Positions 28,902 to 38,900 of a stretch of 64,000 nucleotides of DNA are shown here, piece after piece. The translations under genes and the position numbers were made by a program. Within the stretch, counting starts at the first letter, position 1. Every line of letters begins with the position of its first letter. The notes beneath the pieces were generated by a model. It saw only the letters and a program-made list of their open reading frames with translations, was not told the DNA's origin and ran no database searches. Source of the DNA: Acipenser ruthenus (Eukaryota > Chordata > Actinopteri > Acipenseriformes > Acipenseridae); NCBI RefSeq assembly GCF_902713425.1, contig NC_081198.1:23109188-23173187 (forward strand), read 5' to 3'.

Positions 28902-31900
28902 TTACAAATACACCAATCCCTTCCATTTCTCTTTAGCTGCATTGAATCCCCACCTTAACACATCCCTTTTAACCCTTTCCCGAAGTTCCCCACTCACCCT
29001 ATTTACAACCCCCAGTGCATTACACTTTGTATTTGATTTGACCAAAACTTTCCTTGATTCCCAAATTCCCTGTTTTACCAAACTAATAATTAACCAAACT
29101 AAGAATTGTGACTCTTGCAATACCCCCTTCAAAACAATTCCACCAACAATAGTGTTGTAAGACAAAATAACATTTAACAAAACCAAATTGAAAACCTTCC
29201 CCATTGTTGCCCAAACTCGCTGAGCATATAAACAGTCCCAGAACACGTGCCTTACAGTCTCCTCCGCCATGCACTTTGCTCTGGGACAAAATTTATTCCT
29301 TGTTAATTTGTGTCTGTACAATACTTCTCTCACTGGTAATCTCCCATGAACCACGAGCCAATTTAAATCCTTCAGTCTATTGTCTAACCCCTTGGGCTGC
29401 ACTCTGCCCCACACTTCTTTATTGACCCCTCCAACCACACATGACCCCCTCTCTTCTATAACTCCTTTATACAGCATCTTGTGATTTTTACATTTGTCCT
29501 CATTCTTAAAATCAGGATACTTCTTAACCAATTTCACTGCATGCCCATAATGGTCGGGCAGCGTTTCTGCCCTGGGCACATTATTTGACCATTCTACTAT
29601 GTGCCTCATGGAAAACGAAAACCAAAGGGAAACAAAATATTGGAACTTGTGCACAACGACAGGGTTTAATGCAATACATAACATTGAAAAATAAATACAA
29701 TCTAATTTAAGAGGGATGTCCGGTACACCCCTCCCTCCTTCTTCCACACTTCTATACATAACATCCCTCTTGATATACTCATACCTCCCTCCCCAAACAA
29801 AATCAAAAACCATTTTGGTTAATACCTTCCTAAACTTCCAAGGTAGAGGAAACACATAAGCTAAATACAATAGAGAGGGTAACACATCAGCCTTTAAAAC
29901 CAAAACTTTCCCCAAAAAAGATAATTTCCTCAATTTCCATAACCCAAATTTCAACCTTAATTTTGCCAGCCTACCTGCCCAATTGTTTACCCCGCTCCCC
30001 CTGTGATAAAAAGAAATTCCCAACATCTTTAACCCATTATTGCATCTCTGTAAACCACCCGGTGTATCCACCCTTTCAGCCCACGCCCCAAAAAACATTA
30101 CAGAAGATTTATTTGTGTTTAATTTTGACCCTGAGGCCTGAGCATACAGTGCTATAATTTCAAATACTCTTTCCAGGCTCCTATCTGATGTCAGGAAAAG
30201 AGTGATGTCATCCGCATACTGGGAGATTTTAACAGAGACACCCCCACTCCCAGGTAACAAAAGCCCTTTCACTTCTTGATCTCTTCTCACTGCCTCTGCA
30301 AAAGACTCCATAAAAAGAACGTATAAAAGTGGAGACAGTGGACAGCCCTGTCTTACCCCTGAACTTTGTGTAATCCAATCCCCCAAGTGGCCATTTACAT
30401 TTACCCTACTACCCACCGCTGTGTACATAATTTTTAACCACCTCATAAAATTCTTCCCAAACCCCAGATGTGACAACACTCTAAACAAAAACCCTTGGTT
30501 CACCCGATCAAACGCCTTCTCCTGATCCAGGCTCACCAACATTAGCGGTACCTTTCTATCCTCAGCCCAACTGATTGCATCTCTTGTGAGGAGGAGGTTC
30601 CAATGAATGGACCTCCCCACCACCCCACAAGTTTGGTCCTGATCAACAATAAAAGGCATTGCCTGTTTCAACCGCCCAGTCAGGACCTTTGCAATTAATT
30701 TATAATCGACTGACAACAGCGTGATTGGTCTCCAGTTTTTTAGGTCTTCCTCCTCTCCTTTTTTAAAAAGTAAAGAAATAATACCTTCCCTCATAGATTT
30801 ACTTAGAGCCCCAGTGCGAAAAATCTCACCCACCACCTCTACAAACACCGGCCCAATCACATTCCAAAAAGTTACATAAAACTCCTTTGGGAGACCATCA
30901 CCCCCTGGCACTTTCCTATCCGCCATTTGCTTTAGGGCTTCCTCCAATTCTGCAAGAGTGACCGGTCCCTCTATATCGTCCCTCACGTCCTCTGGCACCC
31001 TAACCTGTACAACTTCCAAAAAGGAGCCTCCCACCTCCACATTGACCTCCCTTTCAGAAAAAAGTTCTTTATAAAAACCATTAGCACAGTGCAACATGCC
31101 CGCTGTGTCCTGCACCGTGACACCATCCTTCCCCCTCAACCCCCTAATCACTCTCTTTTTTTGTGCCTCCTTTACCTGCTTAAAAAAATAAGTGCTGCAG
31201 GTCTCGTGTTTCTCTAAGAACTCCCCCTTACACCGAAACAAAAAAATGCTTGCCCTCTTCTCAAAAACTTTCCGTATCTGACCCTTAAGTTCCTGTGACT
31301 GATCAAAGTCAAAACTCCCTGTTGTGTTTCCCCTTGTATACAAATTCTCCAGTTTCCTCTGCAAATCCAAAAACCCTTTATTCTCCTTCCTGCACCTATA
31401 CCTGCAATGCTTTTGAGCCAAAATCTTAATTTTGACTTTCACCCCCTCCCACCATTCCAAAACAGACTTTGAATATCTCATCAAATCAACCCACCCTTTA
31501 AAATGTAACAAAAATGTATCCCTAAAATATTTATCTCCCAGTAACTCACAATTCAATTTCCAAAACCCACCCCCAAATACTGGTCCCTTAAATTGGATAG
31601 TACACTGAATAGCATCATGGTCTGAAAACCACATTGGTGACACAATACAAGAATCCACACTTAACACTTTTGAAACAAAAAAATAATCTATACGGCTCCT
31701 GGCCCCCCTTGAGTTTCTCCAAGTAACCCCCTCAAGCTTGGGATTACACTTTCTAAACCCATCAACCAAACTAAATTGTAATAAAATACCCTTTAACATA
31801 CCCCCAGTATAATCATGCCCACCCCCCTTATCTAGTGACACATTAAAATCCCCTCCCATAATAATGTGCCTATTTGTTACAAAGAGAACCTGCAAAACAA

Positions 31901-32270
31901 GAAAACATTCCTTTCTAGAAGCCATGTCGGTAGGTGCATATACATTAATCATTCTCAACTTTTGTCCCCTCCAGTTCACATCAATACTCAGAATGCGCCC
32001 TGGCACCACTGAAACAGACTGCACTACCTCCATCTCCTTGTCTTTTAATAAAACCCCCACCCCTGAAGAATGGACACCCCCCACACTCCACCTTGACTCC
32101 CCCATTCCCCATTCTTTACTGTATAAATCAATATCAGAGGCATCTTTCAAATGCACCTCCTGCAAAAAACAAAAGGAAAAATGCAAAGAACTCAAATAAT
32201 TAAAAACCGATGCCCTCTTAATGTTATCCCTCAACCCTCTTGTGTTAATTGAAATACAGTTTAAGGACAT
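28902..32270 (-). CDS. LINE X ORF2: APE endonuclease and reverse transcriptase (intact)
   Basis: 1122 aa. It starts directly with the endonuclease (MSLNCISINTRG, N9), then E38, Y111, D141/N143, D195 and S216-D217-H218. Reverse transcriptase: VSLDQEKAFDRV motif A (D582), SGVRQGCPLSPLLY motif B, QYADD motif C (YADD at 685-688). The C-terminal Cys/His motif is CX4CX7HX4C (CPRAKC...HVFWDC). Unlike the Keno-like ORF2 it has no hydrophobic leader and uses YADD rather than YMDD. Frame fully open. Confidence 0.94.
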   Translation of the reverse strand: MSLNCISINTRGLRDNIKRASVFNYLSSLHFSFCFLQEVHLKDASDIDLYSKEWGMGESRWSVGGVHSSGVGVLLKDKEMEVVQSVSVVPGRILSIDVNWRGQKLRMINVYAPTDMASRKECFLVLQVLFVTNRHIIMGGDFNVSLDKGGGHDYTGGMLKGILLQFSLVDGFRKCNPKLEGVTWRNSRGARSRIDYFFVSKVLSVDSCIVSPMWFSDHDAIQCTIQFKGPVFGGGFWKLNCELLGDKYFRDTFLLHFKGWVDLMRYSKSVLEWWEGVKVKIKILAQKHCRYRCRKENKGFLDLQRKLENLYTRGNTTGSFDFDQSQELKGQIRKVFEKRASIFLFRCKGEFLEKHETCSTYFFKQVKEAQKKRVIRGLRGKDGVTVQDTAGMLHCANGFYKELFSEREVNVEVGGSFLEVVQVRVPEDVRDDIEGPVTLAELEEALKQMADRKVPGGDGLPKEFYVTFWNVIGPVFVEVVGEIFRTGALSKSMREGIISLLFKKGEEEDLKNWRPITLLSVDYKLIAKVLTGRLKQAMPFIVDQDQTCGVVGRSIHWNLLLTRDAISWAEDRKVPLMLVSLDQEKAFDRVNQGFLFRVLSHLGFGKNFMRWLKIMYTAVGSRVNVNGHLGDWITQSSGVRQGCPLSPLLYVLFMESFAEAVRRDQEVKGLLLPGSGGVSVKISQYADDITLFLTSDRSLERVFEIIALYAQASGSKLNTNKSSVMFFGAWAERVDTPGGLQRCNNGLKMLGISFYHRGSGVNNWAGRLAKLRLKFGLWKLRKLSFLGKVLVLKADVLPSLLYLAYVFPLPWKFRKVLTKMVFDFVWGGRYEYIKRDVMYRSVEEGGRGVPDIPLKLDCIYFSMLCIALNPVVVHKFQYFVSLWFSFSMRHIVEWSNNVPRAETLPDHYGHAVKLVKKYPDFKNEDKCKNHKMLYKGVIEERGSCVVGGVNKEVWGRVQPKGLDNRLKDLNWLVVHGRLPVREVLYRHKLTRNKFCPRAKCMAEETVRHVFWDCLYAQRVWATMGKVFNLVLLNVILSYNTIVGGIVLKGVLQESQFLVWLIISLVKQGIWESRKVLVKSNTKCNALGVVNRVSGELRERVKRDVLRWGFNAAKEKWKGLVYL

Positions 32271-32338
32271 AAACCCAAAAATAATTAATTAGAAAAGAAA
32301 CCTCACTGTCCCATATTTGTGGATAATTGCAAAATCTC

Positions 32339-33718
32339 CTAGGAAGAACTCATGCTTCCTGTATCTACATATTCCTGTTCATTTTGTTCTCTTTGTAAAA
32401 ATGTCCCCAACACGTATGGATTTGGGCTCAAAGGAGATAAACACACTGTTTCTGACTGACTATTTTCTCTTTCTCCCCCTGTGTCCGGCACCTGGGAGGG
32501 AGAAGACCCTTCACCCCCCGTAGCGACTGGAACTGGCAACTGTGAAGAACCGACACCCGACTCATCCTGTTTCCCCAGCACCTCGAAGCGGTTCATTACC
32601 GCCAGTTTCTTGGTTGTTTCCTGAGAAACCGAGAATTTACTTGCTGTTTCCTCCTTAGTCTTCTTTCTCTTCTTCTGTTTTTTCAGAACAAAGGGCTCTT
32701 CCTGTCCGCCGCGCTCTGCATCAGGAGTGTCCCCCCACTGCATCACCCCGTCTCCTTTCCGCTCTCCGCTGCTTAACAACTCCTGTTCACTGTGCTCTGT
32801 AACCTCTGCATCCGCCACCCCATCTCCCTCTTTTCCCTCCTGGCTACCGGGGATCGAAAAAGACTGCCCAGTGTCTTCCAACACCTCCTCCCTTGGTGGA
32901 ATTGAGTCATCTACCTCCGACCTTCCCCGTCCCCTTGCAGCTTCGGAATAGGTCTGCTTGCGCTGGGGACAATTCCGGAACAAGTGATCCAAAGCTCCAC
33001 ATGCATTGCAGCACTTGGGCTTGTAACACCCGGACGCTGTGTGTCCCAGCTCACCACAGTTCCTGCATCTCTCCTGAGAGCAGTCCACTCCCAAGTGACC
33101 AAAACTCTGACACTTCCTGCAGAAACTGGGCTGCCCAGAGTAAAAAAGATATCCTCTGTCTGCCCCAATTGAAAAATTTGCTGGTGGATGATAAAATCCA
33201 CCAAATCCAGATTCATCATCATTTAGCAGAACTTGGAACTGCCTCTTCCCTGTCCATATTCCAAATTCGTCCCTCAAGTACTTGGCCCCCGAGATCACCT
33301 TTGCATACCTGCATAAAAACAGTCCAACCGTGGAATCAGTCACATGAGGGTTGTACATATGTACGGTCACAACCCTGAAATTGTTCCGGCTCAGTGACTC
33401 CACTTTAAAATTGGAAAGTGGAGCATCGTCTTCCTTCTCCTTACACTGCTGCAGAAATTCTTTAAAACTTGTCTCCCCGACCATGGTGACGTCCACGTAA
33501 TTCTCCGTCCCGTTCCGCTGAAGACACAAGATCATCTCAGGCTGTACTCCCAAGCAGTCGATGATGACGGTCTTTATAAAGACTTTCCTCTCTGGCATCT
33601 CTTCCCCGCTGTCTCTCCAAAACAATCTTGCCGAATTTTTCAGTCCAGCCCAAGAGGCTGACCGGGTTTGATTACCTCTCATCTTATCAGAAATAAAGCC
33701 ACCGGGTACTGCGGTCAA
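32339..33718 (-). CDS. LINE X ORF1: CCHC RNA-binding protein (intact)
   Basis: 459 aa. The N-terminal 190 residues resemble the Keno-like ORF1 in pattern (FGIWTGKRQFQVLLNDD against GVWTGARKWLVRLNVD). Three CCHC knuckles lie at about 200-213, 218-231 and 237-250. The tail is acidic and Ser-rich with a basic KKQKKRKKTKEE tract. The ATG sits about 32 bp from the element 5' end, so little room remains for an internal promoter; transcription from the U2 promoter is possible. Confidence 0.92.
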   Translation of the reverse strand: MTAVPGGFISDKMRGNQTRSASWAGLKNSARLFWRDSGEEMPERKVFIKTVIIDCLGVQPEMILCLQRNGTENYVDVTMVGETSFKEFLQQCKEKEDDAPLSNFKVESLSRNNFRVVTVHMYNPHVTDSTVGLFLCRYAKVISGAKYLRDEFGIWTGKRQFQVLLNDDESGFGGFYHPPANFSIGADRGYLFYSGQPSFCRKCQSFGHLGVDCSQERCRNCGELGHTASGCYKPKCCNACGALDHLFRNCPQRKQTYSEAARGRGRSEVDDSIPPREEVLEDTGQSFSIPGSQEGKEGDGVADAEVTEHSEQELLSSGERKGDGVMQWGDTPDAERGGQEEPFVLKKQKKRKKTKEETASKFSVSQETTKKLAVMNRFEVLGKQDESGVGSSQLPVPVATGGEGSSPSQVPDTGGERENSQSETVCLSPLSPNPYVLGTFLQREQNEQEYVDTGSMSSS

Positions 33719-33750
33719 GCCACATATACCTGATCATTAGCCTATTTCAG

Positions 33751-33782
33751 ACTTGATCTTAGCCAAAAGGCCGAGAAGCGAT
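33751..33782 (-). pseudogene. U2 snRNA 5' fragment (nt 1-32), cut by LINE X
   Basis: U2 nt 1-32 followed by X (CTGAAATAGGC...). The U2 promoter to the right is intact. The branchpoint-recognition hexamer at nt 33-38 is absent from both sides of the insertion, apart from a possible A38. Confidence 0.93.
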
Positions 33783-34385
33783 GGCGACTTGGCCCTTGCC
33801 CGGGGCCCCCCAGCCCGGACGGCACAGGGGGATTCAAAGGTGGGTGCAAAATTCCAAGCACAAGCAGACCCCCAAAAAACGGGCTGCTGCTTCCAGAGGG
33901 GAAATGTGCAATTTAAGCAGGAGAAAACAAAACAAAGCAAAAACACACACATAACACCAAAAACAAAACATAAACTGGCGGAGTGCATCTTACAAATAGT
34001 CATGCCAAGCTGCTATGCTGTGCAAGGTGCCTTGGGTAACTACAACTGTGCCTCGCTGGCTGGCTGGCTTGCTAAGAAGGTCCTGGCATAGGGACATGTT
34101 CCACCACACTTGTCTGGTTAGCTGCATGCTCCCAGGAAACAACCTGCTGCTGTCTACATCATCACCACATGTGAATAAAAGAAAGAAAGACAGCAAGAAA
34201 GAAAGAGAGAAAGAAAGAGAGAAAGAGAGAAAGAAAGAGAGAAAGAAAGAAAGAGAGAAAGAAAAAAAAAGAAGTAAAACGGCGGGAAAACTTGCATCAA
34301 CACTGGCACTCTCCCTCCAGCAGGGGTAGACAAAATGCTCACAGGAGAGATCCAGATCTGACTTTGACCAACGTTAGAGAAAGGT

Positions 34386-34571
34386 GTGCACCGTTCCCGG
34401 AGGTACTGCAATACCGGGCCGATGCGTGGAGTGGACGGAGCAAGCCCAAGTTCCATCTCCCGATTCCAAAAATCAATTTAATATATGGTCCCCTGATAGG
34501 GGACGTATCAGATATTAAACTGATAAGAACAGATACTACACTTGATCTTAGCCAAAAGGCCGAGAAGCGAT
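34386..34571 (-). ncRNA. U2 spliceosomal snRNA (intact, variant)
   Basis: 186 nt. AG at nt 123-124 is changed to TT (plus-strand gcccaagttcc in place of gcccctgttcc), in the stem-loop III region. Promoter region and 3' box are normal. Confidence 0.96.
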
Positions 34572-35176
34572 GGCGACTTGGCCCTTGCCCGGGGCCCCCC
34601 AGCCCGGACGGCACAGGGGGATTCAAAGGTGGGTGCAAAATTCCAAGCACAAGCAGACCCCCAAAAAACGGGCTGCTGCTTCCAGAGGGGAAATGTGCAA
34701 TTTAAGCAGGAGAAAACAAAACAAAGCAAAAACACACACATAACACCAAAAACAAAACATAAACTGGCGGAGTGCGTCTTACAAATAGTCATGCCAAGCT
34801 GCTATGCTGTGCAAGGTGCCTTGGGTAACTACAACTGTGCCTCGCTGGCTGGCTGGCTTGCTAAGAAGGTCCTGGCATAGGGACATGTTCCACCACACTT
34901 GTCTGGTTAGCTGCATGCTCCCAGGAAACAACCTGCTGCTGTCTACATCATCACCACATGTGAATAAAAGAAAGAAAGACAGCAAGAAAGAAAGAGAGAA
35001 AGAAAGAGAGAAAGAGAGAAAGAAAGAGAGAAAGAAAGAAAGAGAGAAAGAAAAAAAAAAAAGAAGTAAAACGGCGGGAAAACTTGCATCACACTGGCAC
35101 TCTCCCTCCAGCAGGGGTAGACAAAATGCTCACAGGAGAGATCCAGATCTGACTTTGACCAACGTTAGAGAAAGGT

Positions 35177-35309
35177 GTGCACCGTTCCCGGAGGTACTGC
35201 AATACCGGGCCGATGCGTGGAGTGGACGGAGCAAGCCCCTGTTCCATCTCCCGATTCCAAAAATCAATTTAATATATGGTCCCCTGATAGGGGACGTATC
35301 AGATATTAA
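35177..35309 (-). pseudogene. U2 snRNA 3' fragment (nt 54-186), cut by LINE copy 5
   Basis: U2 from T54 to the 3' end, joined to the LINE 3' terminus; same site as copies 3, 7 and 9. Confidence 0.94.
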
Positions 35310-35959
35310 TACTCTTTTATTGAGATTTTACATTTTTTTTACATTTACACCCATTCGTTTTTTCATTCATTTTACATTTCTTTTAAAGATGACATTCATG
35401 CATACAGACATACATTTTGTTTTAAAAGCATTTAAAACACATTTAAAAACACCAAGACAATTGTGCTTTGTACATGGTTAAAACAGACACAGATTAAAAT
35501 CAACATGAAAAAAACCTGTGCTGTTTTAAAAGTGACTGGAAAAAAAGAACCATCTATAAAAAACCAGTGCTTGTGAGGGCCGGGGAGTGCTCTCTAAAAG
35601 TTCAAAAGTGAACATAAAACTATATTACTAAAACAGGGACAGGGGAAAAGGGACAGTGTGTGGAACAGTGAGTTAAAATTCTAAAATTTTAAAACACTTA
35701 AAATGTAACTTTTAATAGTTTACATTAAAAATCTTAAAGATACATAAAACAAAACAAAACAAAATCAAATAAAACATTCAACATAAATCAAATAAAAGTC
35801 CATAAAACTGAAACAAAAAGACTACATAAAACCAGGGCACCGTTCAAAAACGGTCATGCCAGCTAAAAAGGGCGGAATGCTGGCATGACAAAATAAATAA
35901 AAGGCTTAGCGGTGCCCCGTAGTCCCGCTCCTAGGAGCTAGCGGTTCCAGTTTTTTCCT

Positions 35960-38900
35960 TTATTCCATCTTCACGTCCTGAAGTCCGGCGATCCTCCACT
36001 CCGCGCAGGCCTTGTCCTTCCCGAGGGTCCGGATGTCCAGAATTACAAAGTCCTTGATAAGAGTTTGTGCCCTTCTGGTCGTGGTGATAGTGTCTAGCTC
36101 CTGCTTGTGATAGACACAGACGTTACGGCCTTCCCACAGGATCTGCTTGACAACATTGATGACACGCCAAACGCACTTAGCTGTGCTGGTAGTGATTCCT
36201 CCCGCAGGCCCATAGAGCACAGTCTCAGCGGTCATCTTGGCCGTGTCAGCAAACCTGTTTAGGAAGACAGAGACAGAGAGCCAGACACTGCCAGCCACAT
36301 CACACTCCCAGAAGATATGGGCTGGTGTTTCTCTCTTGCGGCACTTTGCATAGGGGCATGTTTCTACTTGGGCTAGTCCCCTCCTGAACATGAACGCTCG
36401 AGTGGGGAGTGCACTGTGGACGGTGTTCCATGCTATATCCTTCTGGACATTACTGAGGCAGCTGTGAGACACATTCTCCCAGATTTTTTGGCTTTGGGTG
36501 AGGGAGAAAGTAGCTACTTTTTCAATTTCCTGGGAACCGGCAAGATATTTAGTTACAGCCTTGTATTCCCAGGAGGCCAATTTTGCTTTATCTAAGCCCA
36601 ATTTATATATAGTGTCCCTTAAGGTTCTATAATACAATGGGGGGTCCCAGGAGTACGGCACGGTGTTATCAATAGTGCAGAGGCCCAAGGCCCTGAGACA
36701 GGTGGCAAAATAGAAACGATTCATGTAACATACCTTCCTGTCCAGGGCCTGGATGTTCTTGATAGTTTGCGTGAGCCCCTGCACTCGGGTGAGCTGCACA
36801 ACGTCCGGGACCCCCTTACCTCCCTTCTTGTCGGCTTTACTCAGAGTGGCTCGCTTTACCCTCTCCATCTTGCTGCCCCAGATAAAGCGGTGGATAATGC
36901 GATCCACCACTTTTTTGGTGGTCCTGTCTGGGGGAAAGATTTTTCCTACATAAGAGAGGATGGGGAACAGTATAGACTTGGTTATTAATACTCTACCCGT
37001 CATTGTTAAGGATCTTGTGCTCCATCCGCCAATCTTTTTACGGACCTGGTTAATGGCCGCCGTCCAGCTCTGGGCCCCCGAGCTATTGTTCTCGAAAATG
37101 AGGCCCAGAATCTTGATTTTGTCCTTTTTGACAGGGTACATGTCCGACAGTTCCCTATCTACCTGCCAATTTTTAGACACGTAGACTTCGCTCTTGGACT
37201 TATTAATCACTGCCCCGGTCGCCGTGCAGTACTTCTCAAGGATATTACTAATCCGAGGTACCGACGATGTGTTGGTGCAAATGAGTGACACATCGTCCAT
37301 ATATGCTGTTGTTTTGACCTGGACCCCGTTGGATCCAGGCAGCTGGAAACCAGTTATATTGGTATCCCTACGAATTGCCTGCAGGAGGGGTTCAATGCAC
37401 ACGACATATAGCAGTGGGGATAGTGGGCAACCCTGTCTGACCCCTGACTGGATAGATATTTTACCAGTCAGGTGCCTGTTCACCAAGACTCGGGTACTAA
37501 TGTTTGTATATATGGTTTTAACCCACTCCCTAAGTCCAGGAGCGAATTTCATCTGGTCCATCACTTTGTACATATATTCATGGCTTACCCTATCGAACGC
37601 CTTCTCCTGGTCAAGGTTGAACAGGCAGAGGGGATGGTTCCGTTCTCTAGAATAAGCCAGAATGTCCCTTGTTAACATTAAAATATCCGTGATGGACCTC
37701 CCTGGGACGCCACAAGCCTGGTCAGGGCCAATGACCAAAGGGAGGTGTACTTGTAGCCGGAGCATCAGAGCTTTGGCTAGTATCTTGTAATCCACGCAAA
37801 GGAGGCTGATTGGGCGCCAATTCCGTAGATCTTTAACTTCCCCTTTCTTATGAAGGAGAGTAATTACACTCTCCCGCATAGAAGGGCCCAACCGCTTCTC
37901 CCTGTAGACCGCTCTGTAGACCTCCGCTAAATGGACTTTTAGCGTGTCCCAAAAAAGATGGTAATACTCACCCGGGATGCCATCTGGACCTGGCGTCTTA
38001 CCGGTGTTCATGGTCTTAACCGCCTGGGTGAGCTCCTCCAGCGTGAGTTCTGGGTCCTTCTCCTCCTCCTCGTCGTCCCGCACTGAGTCAGGCTCCAACT
38101 GGCTCAGGAACCACTCTATCAGGGTGTCATCTGTAGCTTTGATGTTATACAGGTCCCTATAGAAGTTCTCTACCACTTTTTTCACTCCCTCACTATCCTC
38201 TACTATCCTCCCCCTGCTGTCGAGCATGGAGGACATCAAGTGCCGCTTCTCCCTCGTTTTCTGGAAGAAGAAGCGAGTACACTTTTCGTCTTCCTCCATT
38301 TTTTGCACTTTTGCATTGTGCATGACCTTTCGTTGTTCCTCCCTACAAAGCACTGAAAGATCTAGCTTGGTCTGGGCTATCTCGTCGCTTACAGGGAACC
38401 CCCGAAGCTGAAGCAGGCTCAGACGCTGGAGGGCAGCATTCAGGTATTTATATTTGGCCCTCCTTTCTTTTGCTTTCCTCTTGCCTGCTGCTATGAAATA
38501 ACCCTTAGTTCTCATTTTGACCATCTCCCACCACTCTATAGGGGAGTTGAATAGGTCACGCAAAGTGGTCCACTCAACAAGCCTGCTCTTATAGGCTGCA
38601 GCTATGGAGGGGTCATCGAGTAAGGAAGTGTTTAATTTCCAAACCCCTGACCCCATCTGGGAGGTCTGAGGGACCTGCAATGTTACCTGCAGGAGCCTAT
38701 GGTCAGAGAAGAAGACGGCCTGGGTGTCTACTGCCGTCTTCGTAAGGGAGCTGGTATGCAGGACGAGATCTATACGGGAGAAGGAGGTCCCAGATGAGCT
38801 CACCCAGGTAAAGGGAGGCACCAGGTCCTTACCTGCATCACACAGGGAGAAATCAAATATTACGGAGGACAAAACTCTACTAGAGCGGTCGTTGCGTGGC

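Larger units (their letters stand above)
28759..33750 (-). mobile_element. Second U2-inserted Tx1-like LINE family ('X'), apparently complete
   Basis: About 5.0 kb, same orientation as U2. 5' UTR of only about 32 bp, ORF1 (459 aa), 68-bp gap, ORF2 (1122 aa), 3' UTR of about 118 bp and a poly(A) tail of about 15 (plus-strand T run 28759-28773). Its proteins are homologous in layout to those of copies 1-9 but clearly divergent, and base composition differs: X is AT-rich. It is inserted in U2 with nt 1-32 upstream and nt 38/39 onward downstream, so GTAGT(A) is lost and no target duplication is seen. Only one copy is in the window. Confidence 0.92.
33751..35309 (-). repeat. U2 snRNA tandem array, block E
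   Basis: One intact U2 gene between two split genes; 789 bp between the 5' ends at 33782 and 34571. Purine microsatellites at about 34176-34273 and 34965-35064. The spacers hold only the standard promoter motifs and 3' boxes. Confidence 0.95.

Noticed and set aside
33745-33752. Reading the X 5' end as derived from U1 or U4 snRNA, by analogy with the U5-like head
   Set aside because: Only a 7-base ATGATCA match to U1 was found, which is expected by chance.
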